Program-made: the position numbers and the translations under genes
Assembly (NCBI GenBank): GCA_001898485.1
Contig: MKTY01000020.1
Coordinates: 1,447,203-1,511,202, forward strand
Source: Sphingobacteriales bacterium 46-32
GTDB taxonomy: Bacteria > Bacteroidota > Bacteroidia > Chitinophagales > Chitinophagaceae
Length of the DNA stretch: 64,000 nucleotides
Direction of reading: 5' to 3'
Notes under the pieces: generated by a model
What the model saw: the letters and a program-made list of their open reading frames with translations, nothing else
Database searches by the model: none
What the model was told of the DNA's origin: nothing
Shown: positions 15,769 through 23,807 of the stretch, one piece after another
How positions within the stretch are numbered: the first letter of the stretch is position 1
Layout: each line of letters starts with the position of its first letter

Positions 15769-18540
15769 ATGCGATTAAGGCTGTTACTGCTCTTTTTGTT
15801 GATAGGAACGATGGCTGCTCAGGCCCAGGTAAAACTGACGGGTAAGGTAGTGAATGCAAAAAACGAACCCATTGCCGGAGCTTCCGTTAAAATAGTAGGT
15901 GCTGCCGGTGGTACTACCACCGATGTGGAAGGACGCTACTCCCTCACACTCACTTCCAATAAGAAATACGAGATCGAGTTTTCGGCTATCAGTTATGCCA
16001 GCAAACTCATTAATGAGGTAGAGGTAGGCAATGGTATGGATAATGAACTGAATGTGGTACTGGAGTTTGCTGCTAAGAGTATGGAAGGAGTGGTGGTAAA
16101 AGCTACTTCACGCCGCCAGGAAAGCACCAATGCTCTGCTGGCCTTCCAGAAAAACAATATCGCCCTCTCGAGCGGTATCGCAGCCGATTTCATCCGCCGC
16201 ACACCCGATAAAAATACTGGTGAAGTACTGCGCCGTGTGAGCGGCACTTCTATCCAGGACAATAAGTTTGTAATCGTACGCGGTCTGAGCGACCGGTACA
16301 ACTCTGCCTTTATTAATGGCGCTCAGTTGCCCAGCTCAGAGCCGGATAAAAAAGCCTTTTCGTTTGATGTCATCCCCTCCCAGCTTATTGACAATATTAT
16401 TATTAATAAAACAGCCACACCTGAACTCACTGGTGAGTTTGCGGGTGGCCTGGTGCAGGTAGTTACAAAAGATATTCCCACAAGCAATCAACTGATCTTT
16501 GGAGCCAGCCTTGGCTTCAATACACAATCTGCATTCAAAGACTTTTACAGCAATGAGCGTGGCAACACCGACTGGCTGGGTTTTAGCGACCGTTCACTGC
16601 CTGGCGCCTATCCCAAAAGATATTCGGTCTACAATTCACTGAGCACTGCTGATAAGATTGAAGTGTCGAAGGCTTTTCGTGATGATGTGTACAATCAGGT
16701 ACAATCTACAGCCGGCCCTATCCAGCAATACAACCTGACCTGGGCCAATGTGGTGAAGTCTAAAAACAACGCGTCATTTGGTTCTGTAATCGGCGTTACC
16801 TACCGCACATCCAAACTGCTGTATGATGCCAGCAAATACCTTCCTGACTTTTTCGACTACCACGATCGTCAGAATAAGTATACGGTCAACTGGGGCGCTG
16901 TGGCCAATTTTGCCTGGACCAAAGGCCGTCACAAAATCGCTTTCAAGAACCTGTTTAACCAGTTGATGGATGATAACTATTATGTACGCTCGGGTCTCAA
17001 CCTCGACAACATCCAGGACATCTCCCTCCGCAGCAGCGTGCTGAATCAACGCAGCCTTTACAGCAGTCAGCTCGAAGGAACTCACCAGTTCTTTAAAGAC
17101 ATCAAGCTGACCTGGAATGTAAACTATGCATTCAACAGCAAACAGCAGCCTGACCTGCGTGTACAGACTTATAGCCGCACTCCCAATACATCTGAGGACT
17201 ATGTACTCAACCTTCGGGGCAACAATACTAACCGCTTTTTCAGTAATCTGACCGATCATACATTTGGCTACAATGCTTCAGTAGCTATTCCTTTTGTAAT
17301 GGGTACACAGAAGCAAACCCTCAAAGTAGGTGGTTCGGCTACAGTACGTCTGCGCGATTTCCGGGCTATCATTCTGGGATACAGAGAGCCCAACGACCAG
17401 AGCCTGAATGTACTGCCTTATGACCAGGTATTTAATCACAATAACTTTAGCGAAAACGGTTATTACTTCAATACCGATCTGCAAAACCCCTCAGACCGCT
17501 ACTACGGTGTGTCGGCACTGAGCGCGGGTTATATCATGTTTGACAACAAGCTCAATGACAAACTGCGTCTCGTATGGGGTAGCCGCTTCGAATACTTTGA
17601 GCAATTCCTGAAATCAAATACACTTACTTCCGACAAGGCTTCTATTATCAATACCAACAAGTTTGATGTACTGCCTTCTGCCAACCTTACAATCAGTCCC
17701 AACAGCAAAACCAATATCCGCATAGCCGGTTCACGCACAGTAGCCCGCCCTGAGTTTCGTGAGATCGCTTCTTTTGCCTTCTTCGACTTTGAGCAGCTGG
17801 CATCTGTATCCGGTACACCCGGCCTTAAGCGTAGCAGCATTCTCAATGGCGATCTGCGTTACGAGTACTATCCGAAGGCTGGGGAAGTGTTGTCGCTGGG
17901 CGCATTCTACAAAAACTTTGCAGACCCCATTGAACTTCGTCTGAATGAGTCGAGCACCGGTAGCCGTCGTCAGTATGAATTCCAGAATGCTGAAAAGGCT
18001 GACCTGGTAGGTGTAGAAGCCGAGTTCAGAAAAAGCCTTGGATTCCTGTCGGCCAGTGCAGGTTGGCTGGAGCGTCTGTACTTTAACGGTAATGCTTCTG
18101 TTATCTTCTCTAAAGTAACCCTGGGTAATACAGATGCATCCGGCAATAAACTGCCTGCTACCAACCGCCCGTTGCAGGGACAAAGCCCTTACCTGGTAAA
18201 TGCTGGTCTGCAGTATGATGCTGAAAAGGGAACAAACATCTCTATCCTCTATAACCGCATCGGCCAGCGCCTGTCGCTGGTAGGTAATACGCAGTTTTCA
18301 GATATCTACGAAAAGCCGCGCGATCTTGTTGACTTCCAGATCTCACAAAAAGTATTCAATAAGAAAGGTGAGGTACGTCTGACAGTAAGCGATATCCTGA
18401 ATCAGCAAGTAATGACCTATCAGAATAAGAACAGCGCCAAGGCCTACAATGCCGGTACCGATATCATGTTTACATCTTATACACCTGGCACTACATTCAC
18501 TATTGGTTTCAACTACAACCTGGATCTGAAAAAGAAATAA
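15769..18540 (+). CDS. TonB-dependent outer membrane receptor (predicted phosphate-starvation target)
   Basis: From the ATG at 15769 the protein has 923 residues: signal peptide (RLLLLFLLIGTMAAQAQ), a CarboxypepD_reg domain (about 24-105, VKLTGKVVNAKNEPIAGASV), a plug domain (VLRRVSGTSIQDNKFVIVRG) and a long beta-barrel ending in a tyrosine/leucine strand. It imports a substrate across the outer membrane using TonB energy. A TTG at 15751 is in frame but lies within the -7 region, so it is rejected. The next gene encodes a beta-helix lipoprotein, probably its surface partner, not a SusD. The PhoB-type array and the divergent PiT/DUF47 genes suggest a phosphorus-containing ligand; this is inference. 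Confidence 0.9.
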   Translation: MRLRLLLLFLLIGTMAAQAQVKLTGKVVNAKNEPIAGASVKIVGAAGGTTTDVEGRYSLTLTSNKKYEIEFSAISYASKLINEVEVGNGMDNELNVVLEFAAKSMEGVVVKATSRRQESTNALLAFQKNNIALSSGIAADFIRRTPDKNTGEVLRRVSGTSIQDNKFVIVRGLSDRYNSAFINGAQLPSSEPDKKAFSFDVIPSQLIDNIIINKTATPELTGEFAGGLVQVVTKDIPTSNQLIFGASLGFNTQSAFKDFYSNERGNTDWLGFSDRSLPGAYPKRYSVYNSLSTADKIEVSKAFRDDVYNQVQSTAGPIQQYNLTWANVVKSKNNASFGSVIGVTYRTSKLLYDASKYLPDFFDYHDRQNKYTVNWGAVANFAWTKGRHKIAFKNLFNQLMDDNYYVRSGLNLDNIQDISLRSSVLNQRSLYSSQLEGTHQFFKDIKLTWNVNYAFNSKQQPDLRVQTYSRTPNTSEDYVLNLRGNNTNRFFSNLTDHTFGYNASVAIPFVMGTQKQTLKVGGSATVRLRDFRAIILGYREPNDQSLNVLPYDQVFNHNNFSENGYYFNTDLQNPSDRYYGVSALSAGYIMFDNKLNDKLRLVWGSRFEYFEQFLKSNTLTSDKASIINTNKFDVLPSANLTISPNSKTNIRIAGSRTVARPEFREIASFAFFDFEQLASVSGTPGLKRSSILNGDLRYEYYPKAGEVLSLGAFYKNFADPIELRLNESSTGSRRQYEFQNAEKADLVGVEAEFRKSLGFLSASAGWLERLYFNGNASVIFSKVTLGNTDASGNKLPATNRPLQGQSPYLVNAGLQYDAEKGTNISILYNRIGQRLSLVGNTQFSDIYEKPRDLVDFQISQKVFNKKGEVRLTVSDILNQQVMTYQNKNSAKAYNAGTDIMFTSYTPGTTFTIGFNYNLDLKKK

Positions 18541-18576
18541 TAAAAACTCAATAAAAAAATACAAACTGTAATTAAT

Positions 18577-19953
18577 ATGAAAAAAGTCCTGTTAGCACTT
18601 GCCGTTGTCTCCGCCAGTTTTTCGGCTTGTGTAAAAGTCAATATTGACGATTCACTCACCAATAATGGCGGCACAGGCGGTAATACTGACTGTAATGATG
18701 GCACCAAAGAAGAGAAGATCATCTGCAGCAAGATCATCACTGGTCAGATCACAGAGAATGTAACCCTGCCCAAAGGCAAGTACATGCTGAAAGGGTATGT
18801 ATATGTATCAAATCGTGCAGTGCTTACACTGGCGGCCGGTTCAGTAATCGTGAGTGATACTGTCAGTAAAGGAGCTCTGATCGTTGAGCGTAATTCACGC
18901 CTCTACGCAGAAGGTACTGCTGCTGAGCCTATCGTATTTACATCAGGCAAAAAGCCCGGTGACCGTAAACCCGGCGACTGGGGTGGCATCATCCTGTTGG
19001 GAAACGCACCTACCAACCATGCCACTACACCGACTATTGAAGGTGGTGTAAATGCTCAGTATGGTGGCAGCATTGCTGCAGATAACAGCGGCTCGCTGAA
19101 ATATGTACGGATTGAATTTGCTGGTATCGCTTCTGACCCCGGTTCAGAGATCAATGGTCTTACACTCGGTGGGGTAGGTAGCGGTACTACACTGGAAAAT
19201 ATCCAGGTTTCTTTTGGTAACGACGATGCATATGAGTTCTTTGGAGGTACTGTTAATGCCAAAAACCTCGTAGCATTTGCCACAGCCGATGACGACTTCG
19301 ATTTCGATAACGGTTACTCTGGCCGTATCCAGTTTGCTGTATCCTGCCGCAAACCTGACTTCGTAGATCCGGGTGATGCCGGCAATGGTATTGAGTGCGA
19401 CAACAATGCCGGTGGTACTACAGCTACTCCCCGCACACGCCCGCAGCTCAGCAACTTTACCATTATTGGCCCCAACAGCCCTACCGCTGCAGCTAACCAC
19501 AACTATTCTAACCGCTGGCGCCGTGCCACGCAGTTTGTATTGCGTAATTCTATCCTTATGGGCCATCCCGATGCAGGATTCTCTATGGAAAGTGATGAAA
19601 CCCTGAATGACTATTACACGAATAACATTTCAGAGTTTAAGAACAACCTGGTTCATGCTGAGAATAATCCTTACCGCAGCAACAACAGCGCGCTGGTATC
19701 TGCGGCGATGATCAAAGCCAAGGCTGAATCAGAAGGCTGTATCACCTATACTAATATTGCTGATATTCAACTGGAGAGCCCTTTCTATTCTACCAACCCC
19801 AATTTCCTGCCCAAGTCTGGTTCACCCGCTCTTTCGGGTACCGACTTCACAGGAATGACCGGTTTCACAGCCGTAGCTTACCGCGGTGCTTTCGGTACTA
19901 CCAACTGGACTGCCGGCTGGACCAACTGGGATCCTCAGAATACAGTTTATTAA
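18577..19953 (+). CDS. Beta-helix surface lipoprotein paired with the TonB receptor
   Basis: This 458-residue protein begins MKKVLLALAVVSASFSAC, a lipoprotein-type signal with a likely lipidated cysteine at 18, followed by an acidic, glycine/asparagine-rich linker. The body has repeated short beta strands and turns (GALIVERNSRLYAEGTAAEP, PIVFTSGKKPGDRKPGDWGG, LKYVRIEFAG, LEDIQV-like segments) typical of right-handed parallel beta-helices. Several aspartate-rich turns (SFGNDDAYEFFGG, TADDDFDFDNGYSG) could bind calcium. No catalytic motif is evident. It follows the TonB receptor by 36 nt and ends at a strong terminator, so the two form an operon. I infer that it captures ligand for the receptor. 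Confidence 0.75.
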   Translation: MKKVLLALAVVSASFSACVKVNIDDSLTNNGGTGGNTDCNDGTKEEKIICSKIITGQITENVTLPKGKYMLKGYVYVSNRAVLTLAAGSVIVSDTVSKGALIVERNSRLYAEGTAAEPIVFTSGKKPGDRKPGDWGGIILLGNAPTNHATTPTIEGGVNAQYGGSIAADNSGSLKYVRIEFAGIASDPGSEINGLTLGGVGSGTTLENIQVSFGNDDAYEFFGGTVNAKNLVAFATADDDFDFDNGYSGRIQFAVSCRKPDFVDPGDAGNGIECDNNAGGTTATPRTRPQLSNFTIIGPNSPTAAANHNYSNRWRRATQFVLRNSILMGHPDAGFSMESDETLNDYYTNNISEFKNNLVHAENNPYRSNNSALVSAAMIKAKAESEGCITYTNIADIQLESPFYSTNPNFLPKSGSPALSGTDFTGMTGFTAVAYRGAFGTTNWTAGWTNWDPQNTVY

Positions 19954-19976
19954 TCGGAGCTAACTGTTGTATAAGT

Positions 19977-20002
19977 AAAAGCCCCCGGATCCGGGGGCTT
20001 TT
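19977..20002. terminator. Bidirectional terminator (AAAAGCCCCCGG palindrome)
   Basis: A perfect 26-bp palindrome of AAAAGCCCCCGGA and its complement ends in TTTT. It lies between the convergent beta-helix lipoprotein and transglutaminase-like genes and can serve both. Confidence 0.9.
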
Positions 20003-20005
20003 GTA

Positions 20006-21208
20006 TTAATGTTTGGGTAAATAAGCATACGCTATTTCATAAGGAGTCTTACGGAGTGATGGAAGCATTTCGCCCAGTGCCAGATCATCTTTTTGCGGAG
20101 TGGGCTCACAGATGGTGTATTTTCTACCATTATATTCAATGGTTTTACCTACAGGCTTATCAAATTGTACAGCGATAGTAACATGCTGCGGGTAACTTAA
20201 AACCAGCATGGGCAGATTGTAGATCTCTTTTACGAGATAAAAGAAAAGGGCTGCCCTGTCTTCGCAGTCACTTTGATCATATAACAACGTCTGTTCGGGA
20301 CTCAATCTTTTTTCGGTACCGAAGTTTTCATTATCCGGCTGAAAGAGAAAAGCATAACGCGTAAAACGCATGAGGTAATCCACACCATTTTTTACACTCA
20401 TGGCAGCTACATTCCTGCGCAACGCAGGAATAAGTGAGCTGTATGTTTCGCGGCTCATGGGAATATTAAAGTAATATTCATAGTCTACAACGGGATAATT
20501 GGCAAACAGCGTCATTACTTCGGGATTGATTCTTACCTTGAAATTGTATTCGCTCTGATAATAGTTAAACTTCAGATCCTTTTCCTGATAACTGGCCGTT
20601 GTGAAATCAGGAAGCTGCGTTACCTTATACGAAAACCCCCGGGCATTATCAGAAACGGGAAGGGGAACTTCTTCGAAATGATCGCGTACAGGATCAATGT
20701 TTTTATAATCATGAAAATTAAGACAGACATACTGCCTGCCATGGCTCAGCCGGCTGGGTATATTATAAATGTGCTCATTGCTTTGTACGTAAAAGAGCAT
20801 TTTGTCGTCCGAAATAGTGAGTATAGCACCAAAGCCTGTACGGGTTAGCAGATACCATTTATACAGCGTATACCGGTTGTAATTATTTAGTTTGGGACTG
20901 ATCTGTTGGGTTGTTTTTCGGATCAGCTGATAAAACAACCAGTCATCAGGATTATGTTTTTGCCGGTATGCCTGCAAGCTGCTGATGATATTGTCAAATG
21001 CAGCGGCATTTAAAGATTGATAGAAATGCTGAATGCTGCCGGTACTTAATGAATCGGTAAAATCAATAATAGCAGCGGAGTTAACAGTAAAACTGACGGG
21101 CTCCCCAAAAAAATCAAACTGGTATGCCACCGATTCGCCCTCTGCATAGCTGCGGGGCATCATGGCGGCAAAGACCAGGCATAGTGATATGAGCGCGCGT
21201 TTTATTTT
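20006..21208 (-). CDS. Exported transglutaminase-like cysteine protein
   Basis: The protein has a signal peptide (KIKRALISLCLVFAAMMPRSYA) and about 400 residues. The C-terminal part carries a transglutaminase-like core: catalytic Cys in QSDCEDRAALFFYLVKE, histidine in YPQHVTIAV, and an acidic third position in KYTICEPTP. The N-terminal 280 residues are a strand-rich region I do not recognise. Such proteins may be peptidases, cross-linking enzymes or inactive relatives. The frame is open to a GTG at 21226; the GTG at 21208 places the signal peptide immediately after the start and is preferred. It is a single gene, convergent with the beta-helix lipoprotein. Confidence 0.75.
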   Translation of the reverse strand, partial: KIKRALISLCLVFAAMMPRSYAEGESVAYQFDFFGEPVSFTVNSAAIIDFTDSLSTGSIQHFYQSLNAAAFDNIISSLQAYRQKHNPDDWLFYQLIRKTTQQISPKLNNYNRYTLYKWYLLTRTGFGAILTISDDKMLFYVQSNEHIYNIPSRLSHGRQYVCLNFHDYKNIDPVRDHFEEVPLPVSDNARGFSYKVTQLPDFTTASYQEKDLKFNYYQSEYNFKVRINPEVMTLFANYPVVDYEYYFNIPMSRETYSSLIPALRRNVAAMSVKNGVDYLMRFTRYAFLFQPDNENFGTEKRLSPEQTLLYDQSDCEDRAALFFYLVKEIYNLPMLVLSYPQHVTIAVQFDKPVGKTIEYNGRKYTICEPTPQKDDLALGEMLPSLRKTPYEIAYAYLPKH

Positions 21209-21381
21209 CACAGGCAACAAATACACTCTAAAGTTATAAAACTTAACAATTAGATAATATTAAGTTTTTGAAGACTCAGAATCATTGTTTTATAGAAAAA
21301 AGACGTCTCCCTTTTCGAATTAATGCTCTCGTAATCTTGTGGTAACAGTGCTGTAATACTGCCGGTGCATCTTTGCATCAG

Positions 21382-21499
21382 TTCTTTCTACACCGTCGTT
21401 CCTTAATTGCTGATGGGTTAGCAGTTCTCCATCGCAGGCAATTTTCTCATGCAGTTACCACCCCGTCCTGGACAGCAAATCATGCGGGGTGGTTTTTTT
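21382..21499 (+). ncRNA. Candidate small RNA ending in an orphan terminator
   Basis: A hairpin with outer stem AATTGC/GCAATT (21405-21410 with 21438-21443) and inner stem GATGG/CCATC is followed by a strong terminator: ACCACCCCG (21457-21465) pairs with CGGGGTGGT (21485-21493), then seven T. No plus-strand gene precedes it, since both neighbours are on the minus strand. A CATCTTTG (21368-21375), one mismatch from TAnnTTTG, could start transcription near 21382. I recognise no known RNA family (not SRP RNA, RNase P or tmRNA). Confidence 0.45.
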
Positions 21500-21501
21500 A
21501 T

Positions 21502-21566
21502 GCCCCGTGGTCTGTCTCAGACAGACCACGGGGCATAAAGTTGCTGGTCTGTCGGAGACAGACCAG
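21502..21566. repeat. Two GGTCTGTC/GACAGACC palindromes in tandem
   Basis: 21502-21534 has 16-bp perfect arms around one base (GCCCCGTGGTCTGTCT and its complement). 21544-21566 has 10-bp arms CTGGTCTGTC/GACAGACCAG. Both share a GGTCTGTC core with the GGTCTCAGACC palindrome at 484-529. They sit just beyond the end of the glycosyltransferase gene and may act as its terminator or be a REP-like family. Confidence 0.7.
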
Positions 21567-21576
21567 GTAGTGGTGA

Positions 21577-22653
21577 TTAATCCAACGCTGGCTGTTGATG
21601 TATGGGCATTGACCAGTAGGCGGCCAGCTCAGCCGGTTCATTACCGGCCGGTATAGATGAAGGCTGATCGTGATGTAATGCAAAGAGGTAGCTGAGGCTC
21701 TCGGGAATACTATTGCGGTAATCTACTTCCACATGCTGTGTACTGTTCATCCACCGTTCAAAATGATCGGGAAAATCATCGTCAATACGATCCAGGGTGC
21801 TTATGCCCATTTGAGCCAGCGCTGCAGCATTGCATTGCTGTTCGTACTGGCTGCGTATAGGAATGGCCAAGATTTTTTTCCGGAGATGAAGCGCTTCGGC
21901 CGGTGTTTCAAAACCTGCACCGGTAATAATGCCTTCGCAATTAATAAGACTTTCGTTAAATAATGTTTTATTTACCGGCATAAGTGTGATATGCCCCTCC
22001 TGACGTTTTTGTGAAATGCCGCTGCAGAATGCCTGGAAACGGATGTCGCTAAAAGGTGCCAGCAGTGCGGTCAGTTCCCGCTGACACCAGGCCGGCAGAT
22101 ATACGGTTATATAACCATCATTACGGGGTTCGGCATGCAGGATATCCTGTTTGATTACGGGGGTGAAAATAAAATCATCATACCGCTGAAAATGTAGTCC
22201 TACATACGAACTGGCGCGTGCATATTTTTTCAACACCAGCTCACCCGCTTTACTGGTACGTTCAGGGCGTGGTGTCCGGGACGACTGAAAACTGGCCTGA
22301 TGGCCAAAATTGATGGAGCGTATTTTCTTACGCGCACAGGCAGCAGCGGTAATAAATTCAAAGTCGTTGATGACCAGATCGTATTTTTCAACGGGCAGAT
22401 CATGAATTTCTTTGCGCAGCCTTAGTGGGGCAAAACGTTTCAGCATTTCTATATAATCGAGACCTCCTGCACAATTGTAAAAGAGGCTGAGGCCTTTGCT
22501 GCGGTAACGGACCGGCGCATCGAGCGGCAGATTACTGTTGCTGCCACTAAGGAAAATATCTACTTCTCCATATTGACGTAAGTGGGGCAAGAGTTCCATG
22601 GCACGGCTGATATGGCCATTGCCGGTTGCCTGCACAGAATAGAGTATACGCAT
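21577..22653 (-). CDS. Glycosyltransferase, MurG/GT28-like (predicted glycolipid synthase)
   Basis: From MRILYSVQATGNGHISRAME at 22653 the protein has 358 residues with a GT-B layout. The N-terminal GNGHISRA resembles the donor/acceptor loop of MurG-like enzymes, and the C-terminal INCEGIITGAGFETPAEALH with ILAIPIRSQYEQQCNAAAL is the nucleotide-sugar-binding signature. Upstream in-frame ATGs (up to 22716) would translate TTGACAG repeats and are rejected. The gene lies about 110 nt downstream of the PlcP-like gene on the same strand. I infer that it adds a sugar to the diacylglycerol released by that enzyme; decoration of another lipid is possible. Confidence 0.8.
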   Translation of the reverse strand: MRILYSVQATGNGHISRAMELLPHLRQYGEVDIFLSGSNSNLPLDAPVRYRSKGLSLFYNCAGGLDYIEMLKRFAPLRLRKEIHDLPVEKYDLVINDFEFITAAACARKKIRSINFGHQASFQSSRTPRPERTSKAGELVLKKYARASSYVGLHFQRYDDFIFTPVIKQDILHAEPRNDGYITVYLPAWCQRELTALLAPFSDIRFQAFCSGISQKRQEGHITLMPVNKTLFNESLINCEGIITGAGFETPAEALHLRKKILAIPIRSQYEQQCNAAALAQMGISTLDRIDDDFPDHFERWMNSTQHVEVDYRNSIPESLSYLFALHHDQPSSIPAGNEPAELAAYWSMPIHQQPALD

Positions 22654-22658
22654 ATTAG

Positions 22659-22697
22659 TAGTTGACAGTTTACAATTGACAGTGGACAGTTGACAGT
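22659..22697. repeat. TAGTTGACAGT repeat run upstream of the glycosyltransferase
   Basis: TAGTTGACAGT (22659-22669) is followed by degenerate TTTACA, ATTGACAG, TGGACAG and TTGACAGT units. It resembles one arm of the inverted-repeat elements at 23660-23807 and 44356-44513 without a matching second arm. It ends 6 bp from the glycosyltransferase start codon and probably forms most of its 5' leader. Confidence 0.75.
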
Positions 22698-22761
22698 ATT
22701 CAATGGTCATTAGCATGTTTCTGCCTCATCTTCAAATTTTCCAATCATCAAATCTTCACAT

Positions 22762-23595
22762 TCATAACAGTGAGTGCAGATAAATCGCGATCTCATTTGT
22801 CACCACATCTGGCTTCAGTCTTGTGATGGTAGTTTTTTCAGGTTTCATCACGCCTGCATCGTAGGTGTAGAGATGCCAGTCCTGGTCATAGTATTCCAGT
22901 GCTGTCATATGTTCTACCCAATCGCCCGAATTGAGATAGGTGACCGTTCCTTTATCATTACTAAATATTCTCTTTTGTGGCTGATGAATATGACCGCAGA
23001 TTACACAATCATATTTTTTTTCAATGGCGAGTTCGGCGATCATCGTTTCAAACTCATTGATCTTCACTACACGTTTATGGAATTGCTCCATCACCTTACG
23101 GGAAAGCGACGCTTTTTCGCGGCCGGCAAAACGCAGCAGCTTATTTACCAGTTTATTGAAGCCGAGCAGCATCGCATACCCATTGCTGCCCAGTTTGCCC
23201 CAGAATTTTGCCTGTCCTTTACTGGTGTGATCAAATACATCCCCATGAAAAATCCAGGTCATCTTACCATTGATCTCAATCACTACTTTATCCATGAGCT
23301 GAAAATTGCCCAGGTGCAGATCGGTATATCGCCGCAGCGCTTCATCGTGGTTGCCGGTTATGTAGATGATACGTGTGCCATTCGCCAGCAATTGAAATAT
23401 TTCCTGGATAACCTGTATATGTGCAGCGGGAAAGTAGTGTTTACTGAATTGCCAGCCATCCATGATATCGCCATTGAGGATAAGTAACCGGGGCGAGATG
23501 GAGCGGAGATAAGTGGCGAACTCTTTTGCCCTGCAGGCGTATGTGCCCAGGTGCAGATCGGAGATGACTACTACTTCAACGGGACGTTTTTGCAT
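22762..23595 (-). CDS. PlcP-like metallophosphoesterase (predicted phospholipase C-type)
   Basis: This 277-residue calcineurin-like enzyme has a full two-metal site: D13-L-H15 in ISDLHLG, G42-D43 in NGDIMDGW, G-N82-H83-D84-E, H117-G-D and C-G-H202-I-H204. The pattern SDLHLG..GDIMDGW..GNHDE..HGD..GHIHQP..GDWVEH follows the PlcP group, related to UDP-2,3-diacylglucosamine hydrolases, which degrades phospholipids to diacylglycerol under phosphate starvation in Sinorhizobium and marine bacteria. The downstream glycosyltransferase and a PhoB-type array upstream support that role. A LpxH-like role in lipid A synthesis is the main alternative. There is no signal peptide, so it acts at the inner face of the membrane. 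Confidence 0.8.
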   Translation of the reverse strand: MQKRPVEVVVISDLHLGTYACRAKEFATYLRSISPRLLILNGDIMDGWQFSKHYFPAAHIQVIQEIFQLLANGTRIIYITGNHDEALRRYTDLHLGNFQLMDKVVIEINGKMTWIFHGDVFDHTSKGQAKFWGKLGSNGYAMLLGFNKLVNKLLRFAGREKASLSRKVMEQFHKRVVKINEFETMIAELAIEKKYDCVICGHIHQPQKRIFSNDKGTVTYLNSGDWVEHMTALEYYDQDWHLYTYDAGVMKPEKTTITRLKPDVVTNEIAIYLHSLL

Positions 23596-23608
23596 GCAAG
23601 AGGTTTCA

Positions 23609-23616
23609 TAAAACTA
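23609..23616 (-). promoter_or_regulatory. -7 element of the PlcP-like gene
   Basis: On the minus strand 23616 to 23609 reads TAGTTTTA, one mismatch from TAnnTTTG. It lies exactly 5 nt downstream of operator B and 13 nt upstream of the start codon. Confidence 0.55.
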
Positions 23617-23621
23617 ACTAC

Positions 23622-23665
23622 TGCATGTAAACTCAGCATTAACAGGCGATTAAGAGAATGTGAAG
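23622..23665 (-). promoter_or_regulatory. Predicted PhoB-type operator B: four 11-bp repeats
   Basis: On the minus strand the four 11-bp units begin CTTCAC, CTTAAT, GTTAAT and GTTTAC; all fit NNTNAY. The array ends 26 nt before the PlcP-like start codon and 5 nt before the -7 TAGTTTTA. Register, orientation relative to the gene and spacing match arrays A and D. Confidence 0.75.
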
Positions 23666-23807
23666 AATAGTTGACAGTGGACAGTTGACAGTTGACAGCT
23701 GTACACAGGAGTAAGTAATAAGTTTTAAGTGCAATAAAACACTTTAAACCTTTATACTTTTATACTCTTTAAACACTTCTTACTGTCAACTGTCAACTAT
23801 TCTTCAC
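23660..23807. repeat. Inverted-repeat element with TAGTTGACAG ends
   Basis: Perfect 19-bp terminal arms (23660-23678 and 23789-23807) contain TAGTTGACAGT and its complement, with more TTGACAG units inside. The centre carries AAGTAATAAGTTTTAAGT, AATAAAACACTTTAAACC and TTTATACTTTTATACTC. The same order of parts occurs at 44356-44513 and, reversed, at 47822-47924. It separates the divergent PlcP-like and phosphatase promoters, and its outermost GTGAAG/CTTCAC bases are also the first unit of operators B and D. Confidence 0.85.

Larger units (their letters stand above)
21227..21576. other. Intergenic region with candidate small RNA and palindromes
   Basis: This 350-bp gap between the transglutaminase-like gene and the glycosyltransferase gene has no plausible ORF. 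It holds a structured stretch ending in an orphan intrinsic terminator (21382-21499), then two compact palindromes (21502-21534 and 21544-21566) related to the one at 484-529. Confidence 0.6.

Noticed and set aside
21227-21270. Pho-type array upstream of the transglutaminase-like gene
   Set aside because: CTTAAT at 11-bp steps is followed by units that break the NNTNAY pattern, and spacing to the nearest -7-like sequence is off by one; AT-rich chance match is likely.
22654-22716. N-terminal extension of the glycosyltransferase
   Set aside because: The 21 extra residues are read from TTGACAG repeats; the GT-B fold begins at MRILYSV.
22774-23487. 237-codon plus-strand frame over the PlcP-like gene
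   Set aside because: The minus-strand frame has all metallophosphoesterase motifs; this one is its shadow.
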